DNA of 64,000 nt from Drosophila pseudoobscura (GCF_009870125.1 NC_046683.1:248001-312000), one strand, 5' to 3'; shown: positions 47,623 to 61,850, counted from the stretch's first letter. Notes: generated by a model not told the origin, from the letters alone. Numbers and translations: made by a program.

Positions 47623-50600
47623 TGAGAGAAAGAAAAATAGGAGCTTCATCTGCTTCTACTCATTTTGTTTGTGCTCTTGAGTGGTAGTCTGTTCTAAATC
47701 CTTGCGACTACTTTGTCTTGTTGATAAATCTGCATGGCCATCCATCTAGACGCATGCCAGTTCCACTAGGCAGTTCATCATGATCATCTAACCACGGATG
47801 TTGGGGATGATCATGAAAGAGCTGCCTCCTTAAGTAGATCTAACGTCATTTATAACCAGGAGGGTGTGCCAGGACTCGAGCACTTGCTTCCTCAAGAAAA
47901 ATCATACAAGGATGACAGAATCTGACAGCGGAATAGACAATGGGGTTGGGGCTGGAGCTAAGGCTGAGGATCCTTCTTTTCCTGACTGCCGCGGGCCTTC
48001 CATTCATCCACCATCCTCTGCCCAGCCAAGGCTAAATAAAAATGTTGAGCATCTTGAACAAATTTTAATTCGTATTTATTTATAGCCCGACTTCCGTTCC
48101 AGTTATTTATGTATTTGCAGAGTCCTGCTCTGTCTGACGTCATTGACTAGCGGGGAAGATGGAGCTGTGGAGGAGCCTATCAGAGTCCAAAGTCCAGCTC
48201 CCATTCTCACTCATAAACAGTTGTGATAAGCGAAGTGCAGCCGAGCCCCAATCCCCGGCTGGCTCTGAGTCTGCCACGTACTCCTACCCTATGGGGCATA
48301 AGTGTCGTCATCGAGCTTGTTGTAGCTGTGGCTGCTGCCATAGAGTCAATAACCAGACAGCACCACGGCAACAAGTTGTTGTTTTTCGCGTCGTCAGCGT
48401 GTCCGTCATCGGTATTTGTACCCTTTCTGAGGGTATTTTTATGTAGTCCAGATATGTATAGTACATAGTCTGTCTTCTTCAATGCTCCTCCTTTAATTTT
48501 ATATTTAGTGGAAGACGCTAAAATCGGAGGGGTATATCATACTGCTGTTATATTTTTTTTCGATATTGTCGGATAGAATAATGTCCAAAACCCAAATCAA
48601 AATCAGGTGCTTTCGAAGCCATCGGTCTGCAAGGGTATCTAACAAGTCGGCCCCCGAAGCGAACCTTCGTTTTCAGGCTTTCTTTGATTTACATGATCTT
48701 TATTTGTACTTTTTTGGCGCAGGAAACGACAAAATTTCAATGAATTTATCATACAATTTTGAGAAACTCTGGTGTTTTTCTCCGAAAAATTAAATGTGCG
48801 ACTTGAGCTTGGGACGCAGTAGCTCATACCCTGAAGATGTGGCTGCTCTTGGTGGTGGAGATGGGCAGATGACGATCCTGATGGCCAGGAAACGCCCGAT
48901 AAAGATTTCCTTCCCAAGAGGTTTCTCAACCTGAATGGAATTTCCTCGGTACAAGAATAAATATACATATCCACGACTAAATCCGTAGTTTCTCCAATTA
49001 AAGCAGAATTCCCTCAAACTCAAAACGATATATATTTAGACACATTTGCAATTGTTTGCAGCTGGGAATTTGCCAATTCGATAGGTCTAGAGCAAAAATC
49101 ACGTTTTTCCCCCGATCTGATTAATCAGTAGCGAACTAAGGTCTTAAAAAAGTCCCCATCTGCTAAGGGCATTTCCGATCTGAAAATAGTTGCCCTGGGG
49201 AACAGCTTTTTAACCCAATCATCTCAACGGTTTTTAATTTCGTTTGATTTGTCTAAAGACCTTTTCAGTTATTCAATTTTTCTTTTCGAGCAGTGGACTC
49301 TTGGACCTGAAATAGGTCCAAGACGAATACGAAGTCTAGCCTGCGGCTACGTCTGCGTCTCCGGCTGAAGCTGGAGTTTTTTTATGATGGGAAACATTTT
49401 GTGTGGCGTTGCTGCCTAAATCATGTGAATGTGGCAACAACAAGTCTCGGACACATTTCCAATGTTAACTTTGTTGGTAGGCAAACATCATAAGCACCAC
49501 CATCACCGTCCTCACACAATCATCATCGCGTACGTTGGGATCGCGGGATGGAGGGTAACCCATTCATGTACTCTTTCGTACTCTTCTCCGATCTTTTCTC
49601 TCGTCTTTTTGTTTTGCCTAATGACAAAAACTAATATTTTCTTCCTGTGACATATCTCTTTCGTGCATTGAAATTTACTTTTGTTTCGACTCGCTTTGCT
49701 TTGCTGAGAGTCTATTGCTGTTGTCGCTCCATTTAGCCCGGCCGCCGCTGCCGCTTCTTTGGGAGACACTCTGTCCGTTCCCGTTCTGTCTGGCCAGCAG
49801 AGCGAGGGAGAGCAGAAGAGAACGACGGCGCAGCATTTTATGGAAATTATTTGTTGCATTGCGCTGCTAATGTGTTAAAACAATATCTGGCCTGTCCGGG
49901 ACGACGCGGGACGGGACGGAATGGTTCGGGCTACGGCGGCCACGGCGGGGGCTGTCCGTAGTGTCCACTGTCCGCCTGCACATTTGCTTGCTTCTTTTGT
50001 GTGTGTTGTGTGAGGAAATATTTACACAAGCGGTGAGGCAGGGGCATGAGGCATGCCAGGGCAGTGCAGCGCAGCGCAAGGCGGCGGCCAGCTGTGTCAT
50101 GGCACGCCCCTGCTGCCGCCCCGAGGGTTGCCTCTATCTACCTCTCCTATATCGCTCTCCTGCTTTGCAATTTGCGAGGCAACGACAACATGTCTAAAGT
50201 GTCTCAGGTCTTCATCTGCATCTCCGGCAGCGAGTGTAGGAGGATGACGTTGTAGTAGGACGGACCACCCAGCCGCAGACGCTGTGGCAGCCACCGACGG
50301 AGTCATACCGGCAGTTTGTCAGTTGTTCAATGCATCAATTAGCTCCTACTGAGCGAGGCTCATCCCAACTCATGGCCGTCAACTCTCAGATCTCGACTCT
50401 CGGATCTCACCTGCCCGCGCACCAGGTCTTTGCTTGTTTGGTCAACCGTCAGTGGTCAATCGTTCCCGTTGCTGCTGCTGTTGCTTTTGTTGTAATTGTT
50501 GCAGTTAAGGCTGCTGCAAATGCCATACAACATTGCAAATTGGGGGTAAAAAATTTAAATTTGTTTCACAGGGCCCCACATATCGTATACGCAACGGTAA

Positions 50601-53600
50601 AAGGTCCTGAGTTTGTCTGATGAACTTGTGGTTTCCAGCCTGTTTTTGTTATGGGTTCCGTTTTTGGATTTTATTGCGCCCGCAGGTTCGTGACTTTGAA
50701 TGTGATCGAAAATTTTAGATTCTTTCTGAAACGCATCAGAATAACCACACAACTTGTTCTCCATCCTAAAAAAAGTTTCCTGATTCTGATTCCTTTTCAA
50801 ATTCAGATCCTGTCCCCCAAGTGACAAGAATCCTCCCAAGAAAAAGAAGCCCGAAATAAAACACCGTTAACACTTCCGTTGCTGGATCAACTCCGTGTTC
50901 GTTAGTGACACTGACACCGACAACGACTCCCTCCCATTGTCGATCAGGTGTTGTGTCCTCGTTGACATTGTTCTGCCCATTGTTGCTGGAGGAGCGAAAC
51001 AAATATCAGGAAATGTCCTCATTTGTATGGCCCGCACAAAAAAAGAAGCAATTGAATTGAATCGGTTCGGTTCGGCTTGGTAAGGATCGAGAATAGGGCA
51101 GAACATTGCCACACATGGCGTGAGAGCCAGGTGAACAGCACGGTAGAGCGATATAGTGCGAGGCAGGGAGAGGCCAGAGAGACACACAGCCGGAGAGAGA
51201 GTGAGAAATTGTCACTGCCAGCTGCGTTGGGTTCTTTCTTCCAAATTCTGTCTTCCTTTCTATCTTTGCGTGCTTCTTTTCCAGCGTTTTGTACTCCACC
51301 TTCTTCTCCTTCTCCAACCTACCCCTACCCCCACCCAGCTCTTCCACGACCCGTCTTGGCCTGGCTTGTTGTCTCAGTATTTGGCTTTGACTCTTGTCTT
51401 GTTTGCATTGTTCTTGCCATACAGATTTGATCAGTTTTTAATGAACTTCATTCATGTTTGAATGACTTTGATCAGTTCCGCTCCGCTCTGGCCTCACCTC
51501 TGTTCCGATCTCTCTCACTTGTTCTCTCACTCGTTCTCTCTTTCGTTCGCATCGTTTCGATCGACCTGCCAAACAACAGAAAAAACACGAACCTTTTGAA
51601 CGCGTGCGGTGTGATCTTCCTATGCTCCCTTCTTCTTGTTGTAAAAGGGAGGAGTAGGAGTAACGGTTGTAGGAGGATGAGCAGCAGAATCAGCAGGAGC
51701 AGAAAATATATGAGGCAGATGTACATAACTCCAGGAATGGGAGAACTACCAAATCCATTTCGGTATCGTATACGTAACATAGATAAAACGCACACCGAAA
51801 TCTATCGAAATGTATATTCTCTATATGTATATAAATACTGTAGGGAGATGTCCCCCATTGATCAGGCAGCAGCTAATTCGCCCAGGAAACAGCATTTTAA
51901 CGGCTTTCCCTCCATCAGTTCTACGACGGACTCTTAAAACGCTTGTCGACGGATCAACGAGGCGTACTACAAAAACTATTTTCACCAAGAGCCGACAGTT
52001 CTTCCTCTTTCTCTTTAGAGAAGAAGAACAGCCACTTTAAGAGAGAGATAGGCACAGAAAGAGAGAGAGGGAGAGACAGAGAGAGATAGAAAGAGGTTCG
52101 GTTGATTGAGGGTCCTTCAAAAAGGGTACCAAAAACAAAAAGTCTGAGCCCAGAAAATTAAATGTGTCCCACATTATAGCAAAGGAGATGGAGAGAGGGC
52201 AGCAGCATAGAGGGGAAAATCATTCCGTATCCGATATGATATAGAAAAATTTATTATTTTACTTGTCAGAATTTGTGCAGCTCTGGCGATCGGATGATCA
52301 GGGGATCGGGGGATCGGGGCGATTCAGGAGGGTCGGAGATCTGTTAAGACGACAGTCGCTCATCATGATCGCTGCGATGATAATCGTTATTGAGGCACTC
52401 TTGCTTTGATCTGCAACAGAGTTGCGCCCAAGTCTAGGTCCGCTTAGGGCTCTTTCCATCTCATCTCATCGCGGACCTCTTCTATGAGGCCGCGGCTGCT
52501 CTATCTTTGGATCCCGTCCATGGATGAAGCAAGTGCAGTGTATTGTTGCCGCCAAAGTTGACGCTATGTGTCATTGTTAAGTGTTGCGCCTTGTTTGTGC
52601 AGCCTCAGCACAGAACCGAGGTGTGGGACCATGAAGAAAAAAAAAATCAGCATCAGCATCGGAGTCCGAGTCCAAGTTATCCTCCTCTGCTCTATTTCTA
52701 TTTCTTTGATTTGTGATTAACGTCTCCCTCTGTGTTATCGTGATTGCGTGCGTGACTTTTATATGCATGTTCATGGAGAAGAGGAAGAGGTTAAAGTAAG
52801 CGTCATGGGGCTTGGGGCATGAAGCATCCTTACCTAAAGACAAGAGGAGAGTAATGGCGGAAAATAAATGTACGAGTACACAGAAGACCAGTGATATAAA
52901 AGACAATCCCAAAATTAACTAAAACTCGGAAATCTAGCTCGGACAGTACTTTAATATTTCATAAACAACGAAATCTTTCTACAAAATGCTCTTAAAGGCT
53001 CGCTATCCCATGAATTAGAAATTGCAATTCTGATTTGGATTTTAATAACCTCAGAACAGAGAATCTTACACGACGTTTTACGATACATTTTTACATCAAA
53101 TATGCTACAAATTCTCCATGGCAACGTTCTTGGAACGAAATAACTTTAGATATTCATATGTATGCACATATATTTTTTAAGCCATATGAAGATATTGATG
53201 TAAATAAACGAGAATACATGATTGTTTCAATGCTTAGCCCGTAAGATGAAGGGCAGGACTGCTCCCCATCCCATAAGTGTCTGGTAATTTTTCAAAACGA
53301 ATTAAAGGCAATCCCGCTATGTCTAATACAAATATTCAAACCTTGACCGATCCAGGGGGGACGAAAAACATATATAGAAGATGAATGAGAGAGGGTATTC
53401 CACTGGCGAGTCACGTTCTCAAGGTTGCATAAATCAAGTGACAGCGGTCTACGGTGTCTCTTCGCGGCTATGAGTTGAGTGTGTCACTGGCGCACCGAAC
53501 ACTGAACGGACTAAACGGACTGAGCAGCGGACAGTGGGAAAAGGGCAAGATGCTGTGCCGGTGATTATGACGACAAACCATAAAATGCAGCGCAGGATGA

Positions 53601-55785
53601 GGGATAGCGTACGCGTCGCGAGTTATTCCGTGGCTTCCTGGAATAAGCCATGGGCCCGTCGGTCCTAGACCTAATCCATCCACATGCAGACTGCACCACG
53701 CACCACGCAGCACCATCATCCTGTGTACGAAATGCAAAACAATACCACCATAAAAAGGCCAGCAGCGCAAGTCGCCCATGTCCATGTCCGTGTCCGTGGC
53801 CAGGTCCGTGTTGGTCCGTGCGGAGAGAAAACGCAATAACCAAAACCAAAAACCGACAACCGAAAGCCAAAACCAAGAAACCGAAGAGCAGGCCATATTG
53901 CATAGTCCATAGGCCATAGGCCATAGTCCCGTCCAGTCGCCGTCGTCACTCGTGACCGCTATAAATCGATGAAGTCATTGTGTGCGTGTGCAATCCTGTT
54001 CGCCAGTAGAGCGACAGAGAGAGGCTGAGTCTTCACCTTTTCCATTTCGAGTTTTATTTTTATTTTCGTACTTGGTTCGATTTTATTGCCACCTCATAAA
54101 AGTAGCATAAACATGTTAGTAGCCTTTTGCTACCGCTACTTAAGTTAGTTGCCAAACGCTGCTACCTCCCCTGGCCTGTACCTCTCCCTGTCACAGTCCC
54201 TATGCTCTTATTATTGTTTGTGCTGCTGAGAGATTTACGAATTTGTTGCACATTTTATTATGTGATTTGTGCCCTGTTGATTCGGCGTTTGTGATTTTTC
54301 CTCAGAAACAGCGTATAATACCCATGCGGAACTGCTCCCTGATCTGATTCTGAATCTGATTATCCCAACGAACTCTGCTCCCCGCAGAACCAGAGCTCTG
54401 AAGTGTTCCACACCCACAGCTTCAGTACTTATCTATGACATTCTCGTATGTATCACAGGCGATCGTGCCACATAGAGATAAGATAAGTGACTTAAGGGTA
54501 TTTCCAGTTCGACTTGAGTTCTAACCTTCCCCCTTCTCCAGCGCCAGATCCAGCTCCAGCTCCAGTTCCATCTTTCTCAGCTTTCTGGCTTGTATATGTT
54601 TTTTCTTGCTCTTTTCTCCCACCTCATCCGTGGTGGTTCGGTTCTCGTGAAGTTTTCATTCAGTGTCAAAGTGTAATAAAATATTACTCATGGCAATTAA
54701 AATTTTGTGCTGTGCTGTTCGCTCTGCACTGTTTTTATTTCCTCGCCTCTCCTCGGCTCGGCTCAAGTTCAATGTGCACAGAAGCCGCAGAGGTTTGTGG
54801 AGCCGCAAAGAGGGGCTAGGGCCCATTGCAGAGGGAAACAATTTTAAAAAATTAAAAAGTGTTTGTCGAGGTGCTCCACGAAAAACGAAATAAAATATAA
54901 GTTCAGACCGACTCAAAGCGGTCACAGAGGAACTGGAGCTGGAGTTGGTACTGGAATGGAGTGCCGCTGCCGGCGACAGTTCAACGACATGTTTATTAAG
55001 TCATACGCAAAATTTGTTAGGCATGCCTTTGAGCAGACCGGAGTACGGACCGCAGACCAGACCGCTGCTTTTGAATGTCTGAGAACCCGCTGGCGAGATT
55101 TATGTAGCCGCACTCTATGAGATTACATAAATGCTCATTAAAATGTATGCTAATAAAAACAAGATATGTCCCACCGACAAGCACACAAATTATATAATTA
55201 AGACGCTCCACGAAAAACGACAGCAGCCGTACCAGTGGCAGCAACAGCGGCAGCGGAAAAAAGTGATTTGCTAATTTCAAGTAGAACACGCACAAAAAAA
55301 TGAGCAGAGAGGCTCGATCAAAGTACTTACCGCACTCTCCAAATAATTACATATGTTACATATGTATTTTTCAGTAAATTAAGCACAATTCATTTTGAAT
55401 AGCTCCCATATTTGATCGGTTTTATCGGCACTGCAAATGGAATTATCGTTGGCAGCACAAGTATCTATTTATATTATCTTAGAAATCCGAGATATTAGGT
55501 TCGCAATAGCCCGGCCATAGATGTGTTGTTTGTTTTGGTTCTGTCGCGCCGTGGCGGCTGCTGATAAGCTTAAATCATTTCCCATCTAACATCCATGCTC
55601 ATAATCTCGTCGGCTGCTTTCAATCTTCAAAGAAGAGATCAGGCACTTATCGTGTAAATAACCATAGCCATTGAATCCGTGTGGGAGCCGGCCGAACCAG
55701 AGCCCTAGACAAAGCGCCGCCCGGTGCTATCGATACGTCAATATAAATAATAACAAATAATAGCCACAGAAAAAAATTTAAGTAA
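41402..55785. other. Long noncoding interval between convergent unpaired genes B and C
   Basis: About 14 kb without a supported gene. Open frames are scattered over both strands and coincide with simple-sequence DNA. A GA array lies at 47591-47630. A short stretch at 48410-48545 begins gtaccctttc and ends ggaggggtatat and may be a degenerate mobile element. Enhancers for the flanking cytokines are likely but not identifiable by eye. Confidence 0.4.
47591..47630. repeat. (GA)n microsatellite
   Basis: Pure GA run followed by GAGAGTGA units. Confidence 0.9.
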
Positions 55786-56598
55786 CGAAGGGGAACGTTG
55801 TGAGTTCCTGCTGCGACCGCAACTCTACATTTTACCCGGTACATAATCAATATGACTATCCTCCGGCAGACGGCGCTAACATTGAACGACAAGAGTGTGT
55901 GCGAAAGAGACAGAAAGAAATCAGAACGTGTCGGGCGCTGCGTAGCCACTGCAAATTGATGTGTTCCTTTTGGATCCAGATTCGGCAATCTGGTTGCAAT
56001 AGTCACACTCCTGCCCCAGATTTTCGTCCTTTGTGGGGGCGGAAATTTTGGCAAAAAAAACTTGTAACAGTGAGATCTAACAGAAGTGTGAATACCAAAT
56101 CGGTTGCTCTAGCTTTAATAGTCTCTGAGATCTGTGGTTGCCACAGATTTTCGTCCTTTGCGGGGGCGGAGGAGGTTCTTTTTCGATATCAGAGGAGTGT
56201 GAATACCAAGTTTGGATTCGATCTATTTAAGATTCTGCAGTCTCTGCGTTCTTCTCGTATTATTAAAATTATGGATGCCACCGATTTTCGTCCTTGGTAG
56301 GGCCGGATGGGGGCGGGGCAAAGTTTTGAAATACACTTCGAACAGTTACATATCACAGAAGTGTGGATACATACATACATGTCGTTGCTCTAGATCTTAT
56401 GGTCTCGTTGCACTATTCGCTCATAGGGACGTACAGACGGACGGACAGGCATAGCTCAATCAATGGCAATTGATGCTGATCAAGAATATATATACTTCAT
56501 GGGGTCGGAAACGCTTCCTTCGGGACGTTACACACATCCATTTTCACCAAAAATCTAATATACCCCTTTACTCATTTTGAGTATCGGGTGTAATAAAA
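55786..56598 (-). mobile_element. Helitron-like element, longest copy, inverted
   Basis: Left end cgaaggggaacgttg and right end gtatcgggtgtaataaaa are the reverse complements of the ends of the copies near 15 and 16.5 kb. Inside are agacggcgctaacattgaac, a GTCY-complement run (acgtacagacggacggaca) and three spaced copies of gattttcgtcc followed by a G-rich block at about 56018, 56147 and 56282. At 813 nt it is the fullest copy in the window. The 166-codon plus-strand frame through it shows no transposase or helicase motif. Confidence 0.75.
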
Positions 56599-59550
56599 AG
56601 CCGAAACAGCACCAGCGGGAACAACAGCAATCACTGAAGTGTTTGCATAGGCAAATTGGATCACACGCGCAATTTGATAAATCAATTGAGCTGCTGTGCT
56701 CGAATTTCCTCGGCTGAGAGCTACTCATATTTAATGGAATGTGTGATGGGATGTTGAGCGAGCAAGAAATTAAAATGGCAGTGGGAGTGGAAGTGGAAGT
56801 GGAACTGGAACTGGAGTTAGAATGAGAAATGGCAACGGCAAATCAGGCATGGCAAAGGGCAGAGCAAATTATTATCAATTAAGAGCAGTGTGAATGAAAA
56901 TCGAACCGAAATGAAGATTGACAAATGTCGTGTCGCGCTAATTGATGCCAGCCCTTATATATAAATGCATACCAATTATGAATACGTTTAAAAGGAAGCT
57001 AATTGAAAGATAATTTAAATGCCCCGCAATTGAATCAAACGTTAAAATTAGTTTAGATCATCAATCCGTAGGGATTGTTTCTGATCGAATGGAAAGATAG
57101 CCCCTTGTTAGCCCAAGCTTATTCATAGCTAATGATTTCATTAACTTTTGCTACTACATGGATAAAACAATAGTTAATTTGATTGAAATTAATTGAAAGC
57201 AAAGCTAGTTTAGATATCCTAGCCTTCAATGATTCAGTCGCTGGCGACTCTTATTGATCATCATTGGGTAATCGAACGTAATCGAACCGATGAGCTGTGT
57301 AAAGTTCCTCCGTAATTGAGTTCCCACTTGACAGTCGCTCGATCGGGTAAAAATAAAGGAAACAGATACAGATAATATCCCGTTAATATACAGCACAGAC
57401 AGACTCTGTTCTAAGCAGAGCACAGCGGCGAAGCGCAGGACGACCACAGGCTGGAGACAGCACGGGATTCCAAGAAGCACAGGAAGGATAATAAAAAACA
57501 AAAAAGATTGGGAATTTGTGAAATAAAAAGAAAGAAAGGAGCGCAAATGGCCAGACAATGGCAAAAAGTGGCACAGAATAAAGATACAAAATGCAGTTAT
57601 CTTGCGAAAACCGTTCACGTCCACGCACACAAAGGTAGATCTTACGAAGCGCACGAGAGATCCGACGAAATGATGGGTTATTAAATGTTGTTAATCTTTC
57701 GGCCATTCCAAGATCCGACACATATTCAAATTGCAGACCAGGCGAAGAATGGAAAGGAGAGGTATAAGACAGGTAGAAGATGCAGGACTCTCTCACACAC
57801 AGAACACACTCAGAAAGAGGCCTGTGTGTTACCACTATGGCAACCACCGTTATGACCAGGCCTAAACAATAGATGGCCGAACGCTGGAGAACGGCGAGTA
57901 GAGAACTCCGAACCCAAATACCGAACCCGAGCCCGAACCCGAACATCGAACAACTTGAATATCGAGCCTCTTGGCATTTGCCTTTATTGTGAACGCTGTT
58001 TAAATATTTACCAAGTTTTACAGTATTTATGACAGCTAAAAATATAACAACACCTACTTACCCAAAAGGGCTCAAAGGTATGGCAGCCCACGGTCCATGT
58101 CCAGATCTCGGTACCAAGCCAGGAAGGGGACACTTGACACTAGACAGAGACAGAGCCAGAGCCTGAGACCTGGGCAAGGCCTTTTCTGGCAGGTCAGATT
58201 TAGCTTAGACTCTCTAAGCCAGACAACACCCAGACCGACACAAACCGTGAGCCAGCGACAGAGCCAGAAGGAGAGTTGAACTTCCTTTAGATCGATTGCA
58301 ATCAATAAACGGCTTAGGCGGCATTATAATATTCGAGAAATGTTTTTGCACTACGGGTCCGTGCTAATCCATTGGCATGTCAACAGCATGCGGAAAACCG
58401 AGGGACAGGACCGTCCACTCCACAGTATGCCATGGACAACGGACAGCATACAGTACAGTGTACAGACTGCTTCCGTTTGAGCTGAGCCAAGTAATCCGAC
58501 TAGCCTGGCTATAAGTTGCCACTGAGCGCCCTAACCGGAGCTTGGCAATAAGCCAAGGCATTATAAAGTAAATTTGCCTAAATCCGCTTAAAACAAAGCG
58601 GGGACTTAACTGCCACCGAACTCGAATTCAAACTGGGACTCGGAATGCGACTTGTGACAAGTGTAGCTGTAGCCGTAGCCGTGTTTTAGTTAACCCTAGG
58701 GATAAGCAGCTGCTCATCCTCATCGATTAGCCTAAGACTCGCTGATGATGATGCTGACGTTAATGACAATGGTGCCAGTTGCCACAGTTGGGCAAAAGTT
58801 TGATCAGCGCAATGCCAACACCATATTCATTGACTAACTGCAGCTGATAGTAGAGTGGAAGAGTGGCAAGGCTGCCAGGTAAACAGGTGGTGGGGCTCGG
58901 AGCAGCTGCTCTTTGACATTTCGCGTGCTATGGCTGCTTGCCAGCGAAGGGACTGAGGCGGATATAAAGATCCCAGAAGGGAGCATAGTTTGAAGTGCTA
59001 ATATTTTAACGGCGCCGCTGGATATCATAAAAGTCAGTTCCAAAGGCGACCAAGGACCAAAGCCGTAGGTAAAAACGATCTCAGCTGACAGCTGACGGAA
59101 CACATACCTCATATGTATTTATTAGCGTCAACAACTAAAAAATGTTCGTGTAAAATGATCGAGTTGATATAAATGAGATGCAAATTATTAATCATTCTAT
59201 TATGTTAAAATACACTTGAAGAAAAGTATATATTTATAGAAGTAAGCAGTAGAAGTAGACAGTGGCCAGGACCCAGAGATATAGGTGATTAAAATTACTT
59301 CTTTGTGCCTTCTAGGACCGTTTAAAATGGGAAATATCGACAAGCCCCACCAAAACCATATATCCCTTGTCTAATATAGTACGATCAAGTATTGTATGAT
59401 CAAGTTTTGCACGAAAACTTTCATGTTTGCAGTGAGCTTGGCAAGTCCATCATTACCGAGGCGATCATCGTCCTTCAGCTGTGGTATTGAAATCTTCAGT
59501 AAACCTGTTTCCCATTTCCCATTCAAAGAGTTATTCTTTAAGTTCAGATT
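56599..59550. other. Noncoding interval downstream of unpaired gene C
   Basis: No gene supported. The 142- and 187-codon minus-strand frames at 57226-57946 are Phe/Leu/Ser-rich without motif or splice context. Confidence 0.4.
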
Positions 59551-59557
59551 TCATTCG

Positions 59558-59563
59558 TTTTAT
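59558..59563 (-). terminator. Poly(A) signal candidate of unpaired gene C
   Basis: On the minus strand this reads AATAAA, about 785 nt past the stop at 60347. Two ATTTA pentamers lie in the interval (near 59617 and 59965), fewer than in the other two cytokine 3' UTRs. Confidence 0.35.
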
Positions 59564-60346
59564 TGATCGACTTATTACGCTGCAGGCTTAGTCATAGCAG
59601 GGAGGTGGAGTTGTTCTATAAATATGAAAATCGATTTCAGTATGTACTTACTTACGAAACATGCGTATATAAGATCTATTTATATATACAATAAGGCAAG
59701 AGTTAAGGTAATGGGGGGATGAGGGCAAATAAGAACTAGTTAAGCAAAATGCGTACTATCAACACTCACGACTATATCACAGATGTCACACAAACTTAGC
59801 TACCAAAAAAAAATGGTTCCATATATCTATGCCTCTCTTCTAAAACTTTATGCCTAAACCTTTCACTATATATGCATACATATATATATATATTATATCG
59901 CCTTATAATCTACGGGGTTACATAATTTAGAGCTTAGAACGATGCCACAAATAATGCAATTATAAATAGAGTCAAATAATACTTTCCAGTTAGGATGCCG
60001 AAAAAGATCTCAATGAGGAGAGGCTCTCTGGGGGTTAGGGATCTAGCGGTTGCTCCTTTGTGACTAGAACGGCAACTGCGGTATGTTTCCTATGGTACTT
60101 CTCCTACGAACTGCTACGAACTTCGAAAAGTCCTCAAATAAGCTGCAATTCTGGTTTCCCTTATTTCGGAATGGTATGGTCGGATGCTCAATACAGTTCG
60201 GGCAGTTCGCGATGAAGAAAAGAGGTAGAGTGCCATAGGATGACATTCAAATACTTTACTATACTATACCATCTATAGATTTCGGTTGTGGTCGAAGTTT
60301 GAAATGGTGTTTAATTGGAGGATTGGTATCGGGGTATGGGTATGCT

Positions 60347-61850
60347 TCACGTGCGCTGCACGCGTCGCTGCGTCTGCTGTCTGCCTGCTGTCGCCGACTG
60401 CCGTTTACCGCGTCTGCCTCCAATGCTGGCGCTGCCGGTGCTGGTGCTGCTAGTGTACTCGGACTCCATCGTAGGCTTGGAGACTTCGTTGAAGTCCCTG
60501 CTATTTAAGTTTGAATTCGAGGTGGAACTGGTTCCAGTCCATGATTGGCTGAAACTGCGACTTGCAGGCTGCTGTCTACTGGCTGGACTCTGGAGCTCCG
60601 TCTGCTGTTTACGGGGCTGCTGCTTCTGGTGGGGCCGGTGGGGACGTTTTTTCTCTCGCTTGCCGTCGCGCCTGAGCAGCTGCCACATGGTGCGCAGGAA
60701 CTCGTAGTAGTGGTGCTTCACGAACCGCATGTCAATAGAGTCCGCCTCGTTGGCTGTTTTCATGGAACCGGTGATGGCTCCTGAAATGGGCCCAGGACCC
60801 CCAGCGCCCTTGCTGCGCAGTTTAAGGCGCTTGTTCATCTCAGTCCGTGAGATTTGCGGCAGCTGCACGCCAATGGATATGGATCCATTGGGGCTACTGC
60901 GCCGATGCTTCCGACGGGGGCTAGTCTGATTCACGGCCGTCTCTAGCTCGCAGAGAATGCGCCGGGAGCTGAGGAGCAGCTCCCTTAGCTCCCGTGCAGT
61001 GGTGGATTCGCGGGTTATAAAGCGCTGGTCCCAGCGTATCTGGAGTCGCCGCAGATAGGCGAAGCTGGCCACGTACGTTTGCATATTGCGGTACCATCGC
61101 TTCAGGGCAATCTGCATGAAAGAAAGGGAAAGCAAAAGTAGAGCGTCAGTCACAGATGGTCACAGCAGGAGAAGGAGCTAGGGGACAGATTGAACACTAG
61201 ATTCTGCAGAATGGACACTACAAAACTGACTTACCGTGGAGTTGGACTTGAGCTTGGGCAGGAACTTGTAGTTTTGAGTGTGCAGCGACCACATGGTCAT
61301 GTTCCGGATATCGATCACCGAGTCCTGGCTGCTGTTGAGTCCACGGTACTCCCGGAAGGCGTGGCGCTTCAGCTGATTGAAGCTCTACGGAAAAGAGAAG
61401 AGAGAAAAGGAGAATAATGTATTAGCTAGGAATGCAAGGGGATAATCTTGGCTACTAACTCACCTGCCTGGGTCGTAGACGGCTAAAGCGATCCCCAGCC
61501 GAGGGATGGTAGGATCCTCCGCAGGGGTTGACCCACTCCAGAGCCGTGGTGCTCTCGTTGAAGTTCCGATAGTCAATCCAATTACTATTCCTCTTTCTGT
61601 GCCGCTTGCGCTGCGGCGAGGAAAAGCCGGATAAGCCAGAACCCACGGAGGTGGAGCTGAGGTTGGGACTGAGACTGAGGCTGTGAGGGGCCATGCTGCT
61701 GGTGGTGGTGGTGCGGAGACGGGTGGCATCGATCACCGTGAGGCCGCCGCTGGCCGTCTGCATCGCCATGGTGTGGGCGGGTGCCGCGAGGAGCACGTTG
61801 AGCGCAAGAAGGAGGAGCAGGGAGATAAAGTGCGGCAGTTGGGAGCACAT
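60347..61850 (-). CDS. upd1: Unpaired-family JAK/STAT cytokine, gene C, best match to Unpaired 1 (outstretched)
   Basis: Coding exons are 61464-61850, 61235-61384 and 60347-61111, with GTGAGT and GTAAGT donors, consistent acceptors and continuous frame, giving 433 residues (D. melanogaster Upd1 is about 413). Residues 1-27 (MCSQLPHFISLLLLLALNVL...) are a classical cleavable signal peptide. Basic RKRHRKR lies at 81-87, then EWVNPCGG (Cys110). Exon 2 ends NYKFLP (168-173) and NST. Exon 3 opens IALKRWYRNMQTYV, then a helix with ILCELETAVNQT (Cys233, sequon Asn240), and a third helix near YYEFLRTMWQLL. The C-terminal 120 residues are basic and low in complexity. Seven sequons fit a heavily glycosylated ligand that binds extracellular matrix, as known for Upd1. 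The frame is open upstream to 62168, but the added residues look non-coding, so I chose the signal-peptide Met. The upd1 identity is inferred. Confidence 0.85.

Noticed and set aside
55800..56300. 166-codon frame in the long Helitron-like copy
   Set aside because: No transposase, Rep or helicase motif; the frame falls over internal repeats of a non-autonomous element.
60299..60784. Plus-strand frames across the last exon of unpaired gene C
   Set aside because: They are antisense shadows of the real coding exon.
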